64,000 bases of DNA from Nonlabens marinus S1-08 (GTDB lineage Bacteria; Bacteroidota; Bacteroidia; Flavobacteriales; Flavobacteriaceae), in assembly GCF_000831385.1 (NCBI RefSeq), contig NZ_AP014548.1:992001-1056000 (forward strand), in the 5' to 3' direction. This document shows positions 8,709 through 16,597 of the stretch, piece by piece (position 1 is the stretch's first letter; the number at the start of each line of letters is the position of its first letter). The notes beneath the pieces are model-generated. The model was not told the origin of the DNA and did not search any database. It worked only from the letters and a program-made list of their open reading frames with translations. The translations under genes and the position numbers were made by a program.

Positions 8709-8750
8709 GTAATGCGGTCTTGACCGCAGTATCAACTTCAAAATACAGTC

Positions 8751-9518
8751 ATGAACAACGTCCTTATTTCTACAGAAAATAATATCGCAACTATAACGGT
8801 CGATAGACCTAGCAAGCTTAATGCTTTAAATGCCGAGACCATTGCCGAATTGGCAGAAGCAGTAGGTAATGCAGAGGATGACGATGATGTGAGAGTGATT
8901 GTACTGACTGGTTCAGGAGAGAAAGCATTTGTAGCTGGAGCGGATATCTCAGAATTTGCTGATTATGATGAGTCTGAAGGTAGAAAGCTAGCAGGAAAAG
9001 GCCAGAAAGAGTTATTTGATCTATTAGAAAATTGCTCTAAGCCAATTATCGCGGCGGTTAATGGATTTGCTTTAGGCGGTGGATTAGAACTTGCTATGGC
9101 GGCTCATTTTAGAGTAGCAAGTGACAACGCTAGATTGGGCTTGCCAGAGACCTCTTTAGGTGTGATTCCGGGATATGGTGGCACACAACGTTTGCCTCAA
9201 TTAGTAGGCAAAGGACGTGCGATGGAAATGATCATGACTGCTGGTATGATTGATGCTAACCAGGCTTTGACTTATGGATTAGTCAATCACGTGGTAACTC
9301 AAGAGGAGTTACTGGAATTCACATACGGTATCGCCAAAAAAATTATGCGCAACAGTCCTATGGCAATCAGCGCAGCGATTGATAGTGTGAATGCGGGTTA
9401 TGTGGATGGAACAGACGGTTATCAGGTCGAGATCGATAACTTCGGGAGCTGCTTTGGAACGGAGGAGTTTGTAGAAGGAACCACAGCATTTTTAGAAAAG
9501 CGTAGAGCTGAGTTTTAG
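8751..9518 (+). CDS. Enoyl-CoA hydratase/isomerase (crotonase family)
   Basis: The 255-residue crotonase-fold protein has the oxyanion-hole segments AGADISEFAD and NGFALGGGLELAMAAH and both catalytic glutamates of hydratases, Glu113 (GGGLELA) and Glu133 (LGLPETSLGVIPGYGG). It should hydrate trans-2-enoyl-CoA in fatty-acid beta-oxidation or a related route in the cytoplasm. It is preceded by its own promoter and has no co-oriented neighbour close by, so it is probably monocistronic. Confidence 0.92.
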   Translation: MNNVLISTENNIATITVDRPSKLNALNAETIAELAEAVGNAEDDDDVRVIVLTGSGEKAFVAGADISEFADYDESEGRKLAGKGQKELFDLLENCSKPIIAAVNGFALGGGLELAMAAHFRVASDNARLGLPETSLGVIPGYGGTQRLPQLVGKGRAMEMIMTAGMIDANQALTYGLVNHVVTQEELLEFTYGIAKKIMRNSPMAISAAIDSVNAGYVDGTDGYQVEIDNFGSCFGTEEFVEGTTAFLEKRRAEF

Positions 9519-9519
9519 T

Positions 9520-9550
9520 TCGCTGAAGTTCATGTTGAGCGCAGTCGAAA
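9520..9550. repeat. REP-like intergenic repeat
   Basis: The minus strand reads TTTCGACTGCGCTCAACATG, a form common in intergenic dispersed repeats of flavobacteria and related to the TCTCGACTGCC units at 12053 and 15667. It lies just after the hydratase stop codon. Confidence 0.4.
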
Positions 9551-9570
9551 TAGGAAAGAGTAGATAACCT

Positions 9571-10728
9571 TCAACCCCTGAACAAGAAGAAGTCATCTTT
9601 CATGGCTTCGATCTTCTCGTCCTTGTTGGTAATGATGTATTCTAGAGCCTTTTCAGTAAATTCCAGCCCTTTTCGAGTCAAGGAAACTACTTGATTCTCA
9701 ATCGTGATCATGTTGTTTTGAACGGCGAGATCTAAGACGGATTTTGCCCGTACTTTTTGCCAATTGATATGTTCCTGCAAGTGTGCTACATGGCGTTCTT
9801 CCTTGCTGTCGTGGTTGTTAAGGTGGAGTAGAAAGGTCAAAAGGGAAACTTCTTTGCGCTGACGATTTTGGCGCAGTAGCACCGCGATTAATCCTTTACT
9901 AGGAGCAAATAGATAAACTCCCAAGAACAATAATCCTAAAACCGTTGTGATGGATCCAGAGATGGAAGCATCCAGCCAGTGCGCTAACCAGTATCCACCT
10001 ATAGCGCTACCCATACCGAAAAGTAAGGACAGTAAAATCATTTTCCTTAAGTCCGTTGTCAATAAATAGGCCGTTGCTGCCGGTGTAATCATCAAGGCGA
10101 CAACTAAAATGGCACCTACCGCATCAAAGGCGGCAACTGTAGTTACTGAGGCGACACTCATCAATCCATAATGTAAAATCACCGGAGAAAAGCCAAGTGC
10201 GGAGGACAATCCTATGTCAAATGTGCTCAATTTTAATTCTTTGTAAAACGCCAGCATTAAACTGATCGTGAGTAGTAAAATCCCAGATATGATCCATAGC
10301 GCTTTTGGTCCTAAGTCCGTTCCTTCATAAAACAACCTGTCGAAAGGGGCAAAGGCAAGCTCTCCCAATAATACGGCGTCAACGTCAAGGTGCACGTCAT
10401 TGGCATTTTGCGCGATCAATATAACCCCAATACTAAAGAGTGCGGGAAAGACGAGACCTATAGCAGTATCTTCTTTAACCAATCCCGTCTTTTGAATCAT
10501 CTCGACTAAAACGACGGTGATAATTCCGCTGATGGCGGCCAATAGAATGAGCCATGGAGAGGCAAGGTCTTGAGTAATCATAAACCCAATGACAATTCCT
10601 GGTAGTATAGAATGACTGATAGCATCACTGATCAAGGCCATTTTGCGGAGCACTAAAAACACTCCTGGTATAGCACAAGCTGCTGCGGTAACAAGGGCAA
10701 TCAACTGTATTTCTATGGATGGATTCAT
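9571..10728 (-). CDS. Metal ABC transporter permease with C-terminal winged helix
   Basis: The 385-residue ABC-3 family permease has eight or so hydrophobic helices in the first 285 residues, with family text such as RKMALISDAISHSILPGIVIG and FDAVGAILVVALMITPAATA. It forms the membrane channel for Mn, Zn or Fe uptake with the ATPase and binding lipoprotein encoded upstream. The last 95 residues are soluble (LLTFLLHLNN to ITNKDE) and look like a winged helix-turn-helix, as in several Bacteroidota members of this family. The start overlaps the stop of the other permease gene by four bases (ATGA), which indicates translational coupling. Confidence 0.9.
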   Translation of the reverse strand: MNPSIEIQLIALVTAAACAIPGVFLVLRKMALISDAISHSILPGIVIGFMITQDLASPWLILLAAISGIITVVLVEMIQKTGLVKEDTAIGLVFPALFSIGVILIAQNANDVHLDVDAVLLGELAFAPFDRLFYEGTDLGPKALWIISGILLLTISLMLAFYKELKLSTFDIGLSSALGFSPVILHYGLMSVASVTTVAAFDAVGAILVVALMITPAATAYLLTTDLRKMILLSLLFGMGSAIGGYWLAHWLDASISGSITTVLGLLFLGVYLFAPSKGLIAVLLRQNRQRKEVSLLTFLLHLNNHDSKEERHVAHLQEHINWQKVRAKSVLDLAVQNNMITIENQVVSLTRKGLEFTEKALEYIITNKDEKIEAMKDDFFLFRG

Positions 10729-11837
10729 ACCAGGGGATTGTTTGTATTATATAAATTAGAAGCTGTCTCAAAGCCAGAGTCGGTAAGTGACCACGTATTG
10801 CCTTTTACGGTGATCCAGTGCTTTTGTTCTAATTTAGATAAGGTGTTTTTAGTAAACCCTTGAAAGTTATTCAATATCCTGATCGCATGAGGTCTAGAAA
10901 TATCATCGTGTTTGCGCACAATCGAGTACATGAAATACAGTGTTTTTTGAAGCTCTAACTCTCTACGGTTGCGCAGCAGTCGTATTTGTTTGAATAGAAT
11001 TCCACGACCTGGCGAGAAAATAAATGAGAAGACCACAAAAACAGCCGCTACCAATACGATCACTGGGCCCGTAGAAAGATTAGGCTGGCTGGAACTTATG
11101 GCTGTTCCAAAAACTCCAGAAAACATTCCGAAAATAGCCGCGAGTAAAACCATAACGCTCAAGCTATTAGTCCACTGTCGGGCTGCCGCTGCTGGAGCAA
11201 GCAACATCGCACTCATGAGTACCACACCTACAGTTTGCAGGCCTATAACTATGGCTACCACAATAAAAAAGCTGATAAGCCCATCAATGAATTTTGTATT
11301 GAATCCCAAGGTCATGGCATAATCTTGATCAAACAGCAATAGCTTAAACTCTTTCCAAAATAGCAATAAGACTAGAAAACTGATTCCGGTAATCACGGAC
11401 ATCAGGATCACGTCGCTCTCTACTAAGGTTGCCGCTTGACCGAATAAATACTTGTCCAGTCCTGCTTGGTTAGCATTCGGTTGCTTTTGAATGTAAGTCA
11501 ACAACAACATTCCAAATCCAAAAAACAGACTTAAGATCAAGCCTAAAGCCGTGTCTGTTTTCAAGTGTGTTTTAGAAACAATGCCGCGTATCCACCAGAT
11601 GCCTATCAAGCCGCTAACTAGAGCACCTAGCAGCAATACGTTAGAGTCTTTTGCGCCAGTGATTAAGAAAGCAATGGCAATACCAGGCAGAGCAGCATGA
11701 GAGATCGCATCTCCCAATAAACTTTCCTTACGCAATACAGCAAAGCTTCCTAACATACCACAAATAGCTCCCAAAACCGCTGTTCCCAGCGTTATGGTTC
11801 TTAGGGTGTAATCTGTGAAGTATTGTGTAATGTCCAC
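10725..11837 (-). CDS. Metal ABC transporter permease with C-terminal winged helix
   Basis: This 370-residue ABC-3 permease parallels the next gene: helices over residues 10-275 with RKESLLGDAISHAALPGIAI and LQTVGVVLMSAMLLAPAAAA, then a soluble tail (about 285-370) resembling a DNA-binding winged helix (SRPHAIRILNNFQGFTKNTL). The two permeases would form a heterodimeric channel. It is separated from the ATPase gene by a 356-bp gap holding a palindrome, REP-like sequence and a heptanucleotide tandem repeat, unusual inside an operon. The tail may regulate transport or be a relic of a fused regulator; that is inference. Confidence 0.9.
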   Translation of the reverse strand: MDITQYFTDYTLRTITLGTAVLGAICGMLGSFAVLRKESLLGDAISHAALPGIAIAFLITGAKDSNVLLLGALVSGLIGIWWIRGIVSKTHLKTDTALGLILSLFFGFGMLLLTYIQKQPNANQAGLDKYLFGQAATLVESDVILMSVITGISFLVLLLFWKEFKLLLFDQDYAMTLGFNTKFIDGLISFFIVVAIVIGLQTVGVVLMSAMLLAPAAAARQWTNSLSVMVLLAAIFGMFSGVFGTAISSSQPNLSTGPVIVLVAAVFVVFSFIFSPGRGILFKQIRLLRNRRELELQKTLYFMYSIVRKHDDISRPHAIRILNNFQGFTKNTLSKLEQKHWITVKGNTWSLTDSGFETASNLYNTNNPLV

Positions 11838-11861
11838 TATTCTAGGTTATGTCTATTGTCC

Positions 11862-11880
11862 TGCTGAATTCATTTCAGCA
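11862..11880. repeat. Inverted repeat, REP-like
   Basis: TGCTGAA, a five-base centre and TTCAGCA form a 7-bp stem 25 bases upstream of the permease start. It resembles dispersed intergenic repeats of Bacteroidota. Confidence 0.5.
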
Positions 11881-11909
11881 TCTCACTTGTTGTTTTACTT
11901 ATCTTTTTT

Positions 11910-11925
11910 CGCTTTCGCGAAAGCG
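11910..11925. repeat. Iterated 16-bp palindrome, copy 4
   Basis: Perfect CGCTTTCGCGAAAGCG, followed by GTACTCACT, 73 bases upstream of the permease start codon. Confidence 0.95.
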
Positions 11926-12052
11926 GTACTCACTTAAAATGTCATTCCGCCAACTCTCGCTGACCTTGTTGAAGCGAGGACGGAATCGGTTGTAGCCCTG
12001 CGCAATGCTTTAAATATTCTTGTAATGTTCAAAGCTTTTGAACAAAACCTTT

Positions 12053-12084
12053 TCTCGACTGCCGCTCGAAACAGGTTTAAAAGC
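12053..12084. repeat. REP-like unit sharing sequence with 15667-15693
   Basis: TCTCGACTGCCGCTCGAAAC followed by AGGTTTA is matched, with a few differences, by the copy at 15667. Both lie outside genes. Confidence 0.55.
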
Positions 12085-12090
12085 ATTTTT

Positions 12091-12195
12091 CTTAACTCTT
12101 AACTCTTAACTCTTAACTCTTAACTCTTAACTCTTAACTCTTAACTCTTAACTCTTAACTCTTAACTCTTAACTCTTAACTCCTAACTCTTAACT
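12091..12195. repeat. Heptanucleotide tandem repeat, 15 copies
   Basis: The unit CTTAACT is repeated 15 times over 105 bp, with a single changed base (C for T near 12183). The array runs up to and overlaps the stop codon of the ATPase gene (12194-12196). Since 7 is not a multiple of 3, copy-number change would alter spacing but not any protein. Confidence 0.95.
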
Positions 12196-12931
12196 ATTTC
12201 TGAACCGCAACTTTATAGTTAATGCCATAAGTCTTGGTCAAATTATCGTCATTGAAAATATCTTTTACCGGTCCTGTGGCGATGTGCTTGACATTTAAAA
12301 AGGTGACCCAGTCAAAATATTCTGGAACGGTCTGTAAGTCGTGGTGAACTACGATCACTGTTTTCCCTGCTTTACGCAACTCTTTCAAAATATTAATGAT
12401 CGCAATTTCAGTAGTCGCATCTACCCCTTGAAAAGGCTCGTCCATAAAGTAGATGGCTGCATTTTGAACGAGTGCCCGTGCTAGAAATATGCGCTGTTGT
12501 TGACCTCCAGAAAGCTGACTTATTTGGCGGCTTTTAAAAGCCAGCATGCCGACTTTTTCCAGCGCTTCTAAGGATTGTTTTTTCTCCTTAGCTCCGGGAC
12601 GTTTGATCCAGCCTAGTGCGCCATAGGTTCCCATCATAACCACATCCAGGGCTGTGGTGGGGAAATCCCAATCTACGCTTCCTTTTTGGGGAACGTAGGC
12701 TACTTTATCTCGTTGTTTAGCATATGGTTTGCCATAAATGGCAACAGATCCTGCTATGGGATCTATAATACCTAAAATAGATTTGATTAATGTAGATTTC
12801 CCAGCACCATTGGGACCAACAATAGCCATCAAAACGCCCTCTGGAATGGACAAGTCAATATCCCACAATACGGGCTTATAATTGTAAGCTACAGTCAAGT
12901 CATCTACGGCAACGGCTATTTTCTCTTCCAT
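12194..12931 (-). CDS. Metal ABC transporter ATP-binding protein
   Basis: The 245-residue ATPase has Walker [10 protein letters not shown] (about 38-46), Q-loop [15 protein letters not shown], signature LSGGQQQR, Walker [14 protein letters not shown] and switch histidine IVVHHDLQT. The VDWDFP segment is characteristic of the Mn/Zn/Fe (ZnuC/MntB/TroB) group. It powers the ABC-3 permeases encoded downstream and is joined to the binding lipoprotein gene by a one-base overlap at 12931. Its stop codon sits inside the last unit of a heptamer array. Confidence 0.95.
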   Translation of the reverse strand: MEEKIAVAVDDLTVAYNYKPVLWDIDLSIPEGVLMAIVGPNGAGKSTLIKSILGIIDPIAGSVAIYGKPYAKQRDKVAYVPQKGSVDWDFPTTALDVVMMGTYGALGWIKRPGAKEKKQSLEALEKVGMLAFKSRQISQLSGGQQQRIFLARALVQNAAIYFMDEPFQGVDATTEIAIINILKELRKAGKTVIVVHHDLQTVPEYFDWVTFLNVKHIATGPVKDIFNDDNLTKTYGINYKVAVQK

Positions 12932-13839
12932 TATTTCAAAGCATTAACTATAGTTTCAACGTTGTGTTTGTACATGCCTACATAGGTACCTTCAGCAGTT
13001 CCGGCGCTGCCTAGAGCATCACTATACAACTCACCGCCTATAGAAACTTCATGGTTTTGATCCCTGACCGCAGCTTGTAAAGCTTCTACGGTACGACGTG
13101 GCACACTGCTCTCTATGAAAACAGCTTTCACTTTGTTGTCAATGATGAACTGAGTGATGCGCTGTACGTCCTGAACTCCAGCTTCTGTCGCGGTAGAAAT
13201 GCCTTGTAAGCCTACTACTTCAAAACCAAACCTGCGACCGAAATAATTGAATGCATCATGAGCAGTGACTAGTATCCGTTTTTCTTGCGGCAATTCATCA
13301 ATTTTAGCAGTCAAGTCATCTTTCAAAACCTTGATCTTCTCGAGATAGGCATCTCTATTAGAAACATAATATGCCGCGTTTTCAGGATCTGCTTCTGTGA
13401 TTTTTTCGGTAACGTAATGGGTCATTGTTGCCCAGTAATCCACATCAAACCAAATGTGTGGGTCGTAATTACTAGCAAAGTACTCACTACCTATCAACGT
13501 TTTTTTATCTAAAGCGTCGCTAATAGCGATGGTGTTTTTACCCTGAGCAGACATCTTTTCAAAAACCTCCACTAGTTTACCTTCCAGGTGTAAGCCGCTA
13601 TAAAAAATGATATCTGCATTGTATAGTTTTGAAACATCGCCTTCACTGGCTTTGTATAGGTGTGGATCTACTCCACTACCCATCAGTCCTTCTACCTGTA
13701 CTTTATCACCACCTATGTTCTCGACCATATCTGTAATCATGGTGGTTGTGGTAACAACCTTAATTTTGCCGTCGTTACTTCCAGTGTTTCCGCAAGAAAC
13801 GAGCAACACAGCTAGAAATAAATATAAAAGATTCTTCAT
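12931..13839 (-). CDS. TroA-like metal-binding lipoprotein of ABC transporter
   Basis: The 302-residue cluster A-I solute-binding protein has a lipoprotein signal (LLVSCGNTG, Cys16). Metal ligands can be assigned by pattern as His60 (GVDPHLY), His128 (YDPHIWFD), His194 ([11 protein letters not shown]) and Asp274 (ELYSDALG), a three-His one-Asp set as in TroA and ZnuA. It captures Mn2+, Zn2+ or Fe2+ in the periplasm and hands it to the permeases. A DtxR-type regulator in the same operon makes manganese or iron more likely than zinc; the metal itself cannot be settled from sequence. Confidence 0.93.
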   Translation of the reverse strand: MKNLLYLFLAVLLVSCGNTGSNDGKIKVVTTTTMITDMVENIGGDKVQVEGLMGSGVDPHLYKASEGDVSKLYNADIIFYSGLHLEGKLVEVFEKMSAQGKNTIAISDALDKKTLIGSEYFASNYDPHIWFDVDYWATMTHYVTEKITEADPENAAYYVSNRDAYLEKIKVLKDDLTAKIDELPQEKRILVTAHDAFNYFGRRFGFEVVGLQGISTATEAGVQDVQRITQFIIDNKVKAVFIESSVPRRTVEALQAAVRDQNHEVSIGGELYSDALGSAGTAEGTYVGMYKHNVETIVNALK

Positions 13840-13862
13840 AGGTAATATATTTTGGAGGAATT

Positions 13863-13878
13863 CGCTTTCGCGAAAGCG
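13863..13878. repeat. Iterated 16-bp palindrome, copy 5
   Basis: Perfect CGCTTTCGCGAAAGCG in the 57-bp gap between the barrel gene and the binding-lipoprotein gene, 23 bases upstream of the latter's start. Confidence 0.95.
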
Positions 13879-13896
13879 GGATTATGACTTTTTCAA

Positions 13897-14685
13897 TTAT
13901 AAATTTCTGAATCGGTAACTTAATCCAGCACTCAGCAATAGGTTTTGCCCATCAGTAAATCCAGAGCCGAAGGTCACATCAAACTGCAGGTCGTCGTTCG
14001 CTAGGTATGTGAATCCTGCGTCCCACAAATGGTTAGCGCTAGAGTCCTCTGGAAAATCACCGTAAACTTCAACATAGGTTCCTATCTTATCACTAAGGCT
14101 ATAACCATATGCAATGGTATACAAGTACTTGAGTTCAGGGTCATCTGCATCAATCCTTGCTCCGAGATTATAGGCAAGGCCAGAGCGGTCTGATAAGGTA
14201 TGGTTGAAAGCAAACCTGAAATCCATCCCTGTAGTCTCTGGTTGGTAGTCGCTACTCGCGGTTAATGGTAAATAAATATGACCTAATAAAGCGATTTGAG
14301 GTTTCCAGCCATCTTCTGGAGCGATTCCTATTTTAGCCCCCAATAACATAGGAGACGTCCCGCTTAAGTCATCGCCTAATTGCTGGCCGTTCACTTCAAA
14401 CTCAGTACGACGAGTATCAAGACCCAAACGCAATTCTAGATTGTCCAACAACCCATAACGCAGTAGCGTAGTATTGAATGTAGTTTCCTTGATATCGATA
14501 CCGTTTTCCTCACTTTCAGTATAAAAACCACCCGTCTCAATTTGAAGATAACCTCTTCTAACAAGGCTGGGAGATTCTGTTGCGTCTGGGCGATCAGTGA
14601 TCAAAGGGCCATCCGTATTTTGGGACTGTTGTGCTACTGCAGGAAACGTAATTATCGAAATTAATAAAAGGAGAAGTTTTTTCAT
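13897..14685 (-). CDS. Outer-membrane beta-barrel, transporter-like (Phenol_MetA_deg type)
   Basis: The 262-residue protein has a signal peptide (MKKLLLLLISIITFPAVAQQ) and then alternating beta-strand text ending in an outer-membrane-type aromatic terminus (LSAGLSYRFRNL). It matches the pattern of the family often annotated as a MetA-pathway transporter-like protein (GPLITDRPDATESPSLVRRG at the mature N-terminus). Its position between a DtxR regulator and the ABC genes suggests it passes metal or a metal carrier through the outer membrane; that role is inference. Its start overlaps the regulator stop by four bases. Confidence 0.8.
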   Translation of the reverse strand: MKKLLLLLISIITFPAVAQQSQNTDGPLITDRPDATESPSLVRRGYLQIETGGFYTESEENGIDIKETTFNTTLLRYGLLDNLELRLGLDTRRTEFEVNGQQLGDDLSGTSPMLLGAKIGIAPEDGWKPQIALLGHIYLPLTASSDYQPETTGMDFRFAFNHTLSDRSGLAYNLGARIDADDPELKYLYTIAYGYSLSDKIGTYVEVYGDFPEDSSANHLWDAGFTYLANDDLQFDVTFGSGFTDGQNLLLSAGLSYRFRNL

Positions 14686-15338
14686 GAGTTGGTCTTTAGA
14701 TAAATATTATTAGCAATATTCTGGGAAATGTGTAGTGTTTTATGATCTGTTTTTATGGTAAAAGATTCATCAAAATCCTCGCGTTCTAATATTTCTATAC
14801 TGCTGCCCAGTTGTATCTGGTGCTTGTCTAGATATTTAAGAAAATCCTTTGAGGTGTCAATGACGCCAGTGATTGTTCCTGTCGCTCCCTTTTCTAATTT
14901 GGATAGTTGGACCTGTTTTACTTTTTCATAATTCCCCTCACTATCAGGGATAGGATCTCCATGTGGGTCCTGCCTGGGAAAACCTAAATGTTTATCGAGT
15001 TCATCTATGAGTTTTCTAGACTGGATGTGCTCTAGTTGCTCTGCCACGTCATGGACTTCATCCCAAGAAAAATCGAGTTTTTCCACTAAAAAAACTTCCC
15101 ACAGCCGGTGCTTCCGAACGATTTGATTTGCACAGTCTACACCGTTTTGCGTGAGTCGAGCTCCTTTATAAGGAACATATACCGCCAGATTTTTGTCGGC
15201 TAGTTTTTTGAGCATGTCGGTGACTGATGAAGCTTTAGTATTCATTTTGCCAGCGATGTCGTTAGTAGAGACTAATTCACTGCGTTTTTGTAGGTGATGA
15301 ATGGCTTTAATATAATTTTCCTCTGATACTGAATGCAT
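14682..15338 (-). CDS. DtxR/MntR-family metal-dependent repressor
   Basis: The 218-residue protein has an N-terminal winged helix (SEENYIKAIHHLQKR, NDIAGKMNTKASSVTDMLKK), a dimerisation domain with metal ligands in DVAEQLEHIQSRKLIDELDK and FPRQDPHGDPIPD, and a C-terminal FeoA/SH3-like domain (about 145-215). It should repress metal uptake when Mn2+ or Fe2+ is plentiful. It heads the uptake operon and a near-consensus promoter abuts its start, with an inverted repeat just upstream, so autoregulation is likely. The ATG at 15338 fits the family N-terminus. Confidence 0.93.
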   Translation of the reverse strand: MHSVSEENYIKAIHHLQKRSELVSTNDIAGKMNTKASSVTDMLKKLADKNLAVYVPYKGARLTQNGVDCANQIVRKHRLWEVFLVEKLDFSWDEVHDVAEQLEHIQSRKLIDELDKHLGFPRQDPHGDPIPDSEGNYEKVKQVQLSKLEKGATGTITGVIDTSKDFLKYLDKHQIQLGSSIEILEREDFDESFTIKTDHKTLHISQNIANNIYLKTNS

Positions 15339-15342
15339 GCGG

Positions 15343-15371
15343 CAAAGGTAAATTATTTATTCGATTTACAA
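15343..15371 (-). promoter_or_regulatory. Promoter of the dtxR-metal uptake operon, nearly leaderless
   Basis: On the minus strand TTG (15371-15369), 18 bases and TACCTTTG (15350-15343) match the Bacteroidota consensus. The -7 box ends four bases before the ATG, so the mRNA should begin at or beside the start codon. Confidence 0.7.
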
Positions 15372-15380
15372 AAATAAATA

Positions 15381-15396
15381 TTTAGACACGACTAAA
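15381..15396. promoter_or_regulatory. Candidate DtxR operator
   Basis: TTTAG, six bases, CTAAA form an inverted repeat about ten bases upstream of the -33 box, within longer ATAT-rich arms. DtxR-family regulators bind such palindromes. The assignment is by position and symmetry only. Confidence 0.4.
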
Positions 15397-15602
15397 AATA
15401 TCTAATCTTAAGGTCTGTAGTTTAAAATTTCCAACTCGAAACCGACAAATGACAACTCAAGTTCCCTTTGGGAACTCTTGTGCCGAATGACGTAAGACTT
15501 TTTTGAGTGAATTAGTAGGAAGTGGGAATTGAATAACGGCTTAATCTCGTAGATAAATTGGGGAGTGTTGACTGCTTATTGAACAATTCCAGCCGGTTCG
15601 AG

Positions 15603-15620
15603 TCCCGATAGTTATCGGGA
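15603..15620. repeat. Inverted repeat, REP-like
   Basis: TCCCGATAGTTATCGGGA is a perfect 8-bp stem with a two-base centre, flanked by GAGT and TAGAGAACGAGC, which is common in intergenic repeats of this group. Confidence 0.55.
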
Positions 15621-15666
15621 TAGAGAACGAGCGGTGTAAACAATGAGCTTCATACCAAGAACCATA

Positions 15667-15693
15667 TCTCGACTGCCGTTCGATACTGGTTTA
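15667..15693. repeat. REP-like unit sharing sequence with 12053-12084
   Basis: TCTCGACTGCCGTTCGATAC followed by TGGTTTA differs from the 12053 copy at a few positions. Confidence 0.55.
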
Positions 15694-15827
15694 CAGGACA
15701 TTTGTAAGTCCTGTTAGAAAGATAAAAAATAGACAATTGGCAATCACAGTTTGCGCAGCAAATCAAGAATCGGTAATGGAAGCTATCAGGATTGAAGCTT
15801 GCGGTTTGAGGTTTAAATCGCAGCGAG

Positions 15828-16535
15828 CTAGACCATACCACGTTCCTTCTGGATCGTTTCATAAGCTTCTTGCACCTTGCGGAATTTCTCCTCGGCACCC
15901 CTGCGATACGCCTCGTCCATGTCGATGACTTTGTCTGGATGGTATTTTTTAGCCATGGTACGGTACGCCTTTTTCACCTCGTGATCTGGAACAGACTTGT
16001 CTATTTCTAAGATCTTGTAGGCATTGTCTTGATCCTTAACAAACATCGCTTTAATAGAAATAAAGTCACGCTGTGTTAATCGCAAATAGCTAGCAATTTG
16101 ATCCAGCATGCGAACTTCCGCTTCCCCTACATGACCGTCTGCTTGTGCGATCCCAAATAGGAAGTGCAATATCTGTAACCTGGATTCATAACGCGTCCTG
16201 GCATTCAAGTATTGACAAACCCGAGCAGGATTGATCTCCCGCTTTTTTACCACCTCATTGAACACTTTGAATATGGCATTTGCACGATCCTTACCGTAAC
16301 TGCTTACAAAATACTGCTGTACATAAGCCATTTCGCTTTCCGTCACTTTACCGTCGGCCTTCATTACGATGGACGATAAAGTCAGTAAATGAAGTTCAAA
16401 ATCTTCAGGACTTACGGTAGTTGATCGCTGCTGGAAAGGAGCCCCAGTACGCTGGGTAGTAGCTGAACTATTGACAAATAGGGAATACAGCCACCTCAGG
16501 ACTATAAAAAGAAAAATATAACCGAAAAAACTCAT
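15828..16535 (-). CDS. TerB-like plus DnaJ-domain protein (DjlA-like)
   Basis: The 235-residue protein has one N-terminal membrane segment (about 1-18), a central TerB-like helical domain (about 45-155, with LSSIVMKADGKVTESEMAYV and GIAQADGHVGEAEVRMLDQI) and a C-terminal J domain (about 170-233) with the HPD motif in KKYHPDKVIDMDEA. The order matches DjlA, a membrane-attached DnaK co-chaperone. It likely delivers clients to DnaK at the inner membrane. It is monocistronic with a consensus promoter. Confidence 0.88.
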   Translation of the reverse strand: MSFFGYIFLFIVLRWLYSLFVNSSATTQRTGAPFQQRSTTVSPEDFELHLLTLSSIVMKADGKVTESEMAYVQQYFVSSYGKDRANAIFKVFNEVVKKREINPARVCQYLNARTRYESRLQILHFLFGIAQADGHVGEAEVRMLDQIASYLRLTQRDFISIKAMFVKDQDNAYKILEIDKSVPDHEVKKAYRTMAKKYHPDKVIDMDEAYRRGAEEKFRKVQEAYETIQKERGMV

Positions 16536-16551
16536 GCGCTCAATTAGCTGG

Positions 16552-16581
16552 CAAAAATAAGCAATAGCCTCTCGCTATCAA
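16552..16581 (-). promoter_or_regulatory. Promoter of the TerB/J-domain gene
   Basis: On the minus strand TTG (16581-16579), exactly 19 bases and TATTTTTG (16559-16552) form an ideal Bacteroidota promoter; the leader would be about 10 nt. Confidence 0.75.
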
Positions 16582-16597
16582 ATGCAGCCTAAGTTTA

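Larger units (their letters stand above)
11838..12193. other. Repeat-laden gap inside the metal-uptake operon
   Basis: These 356 bp contain the inverted repeat TGCTGAATTCATTTCAGCA (11862-11880), one 16-bp palindrome (11910-11925), a REP-like stretch near 11941-11990, the TCTCGACTGCC unit at 12053 and a 15-copy heptamer array. No reading frame of note is present. Confidence 0.75.
15339..15827. other. Intergenic region with dispersed-repeat debris
   Basis: The first 60 bp hold the dtxR promoter and operator candidate. The rest has an inverted repeat TCCCGATA-GT-TATCGGGA (15603-15620), the REP-like unit at 15667 and no convincing gene. A frame reading out of the J-domain gene region is a shadow. 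Confidence 0.6.

Noticed and set aside
12091..12195. CRISPR array
   Set aside because: The units are directly adjacent heptamers with no spacers and no cas genes lie nearby.
15650..15898. Minus-strand frame overlapping the J-domain gene end
   Set aside because: It overlaps the HPD-containing J domain in another frame and runs through REP-like sequence.
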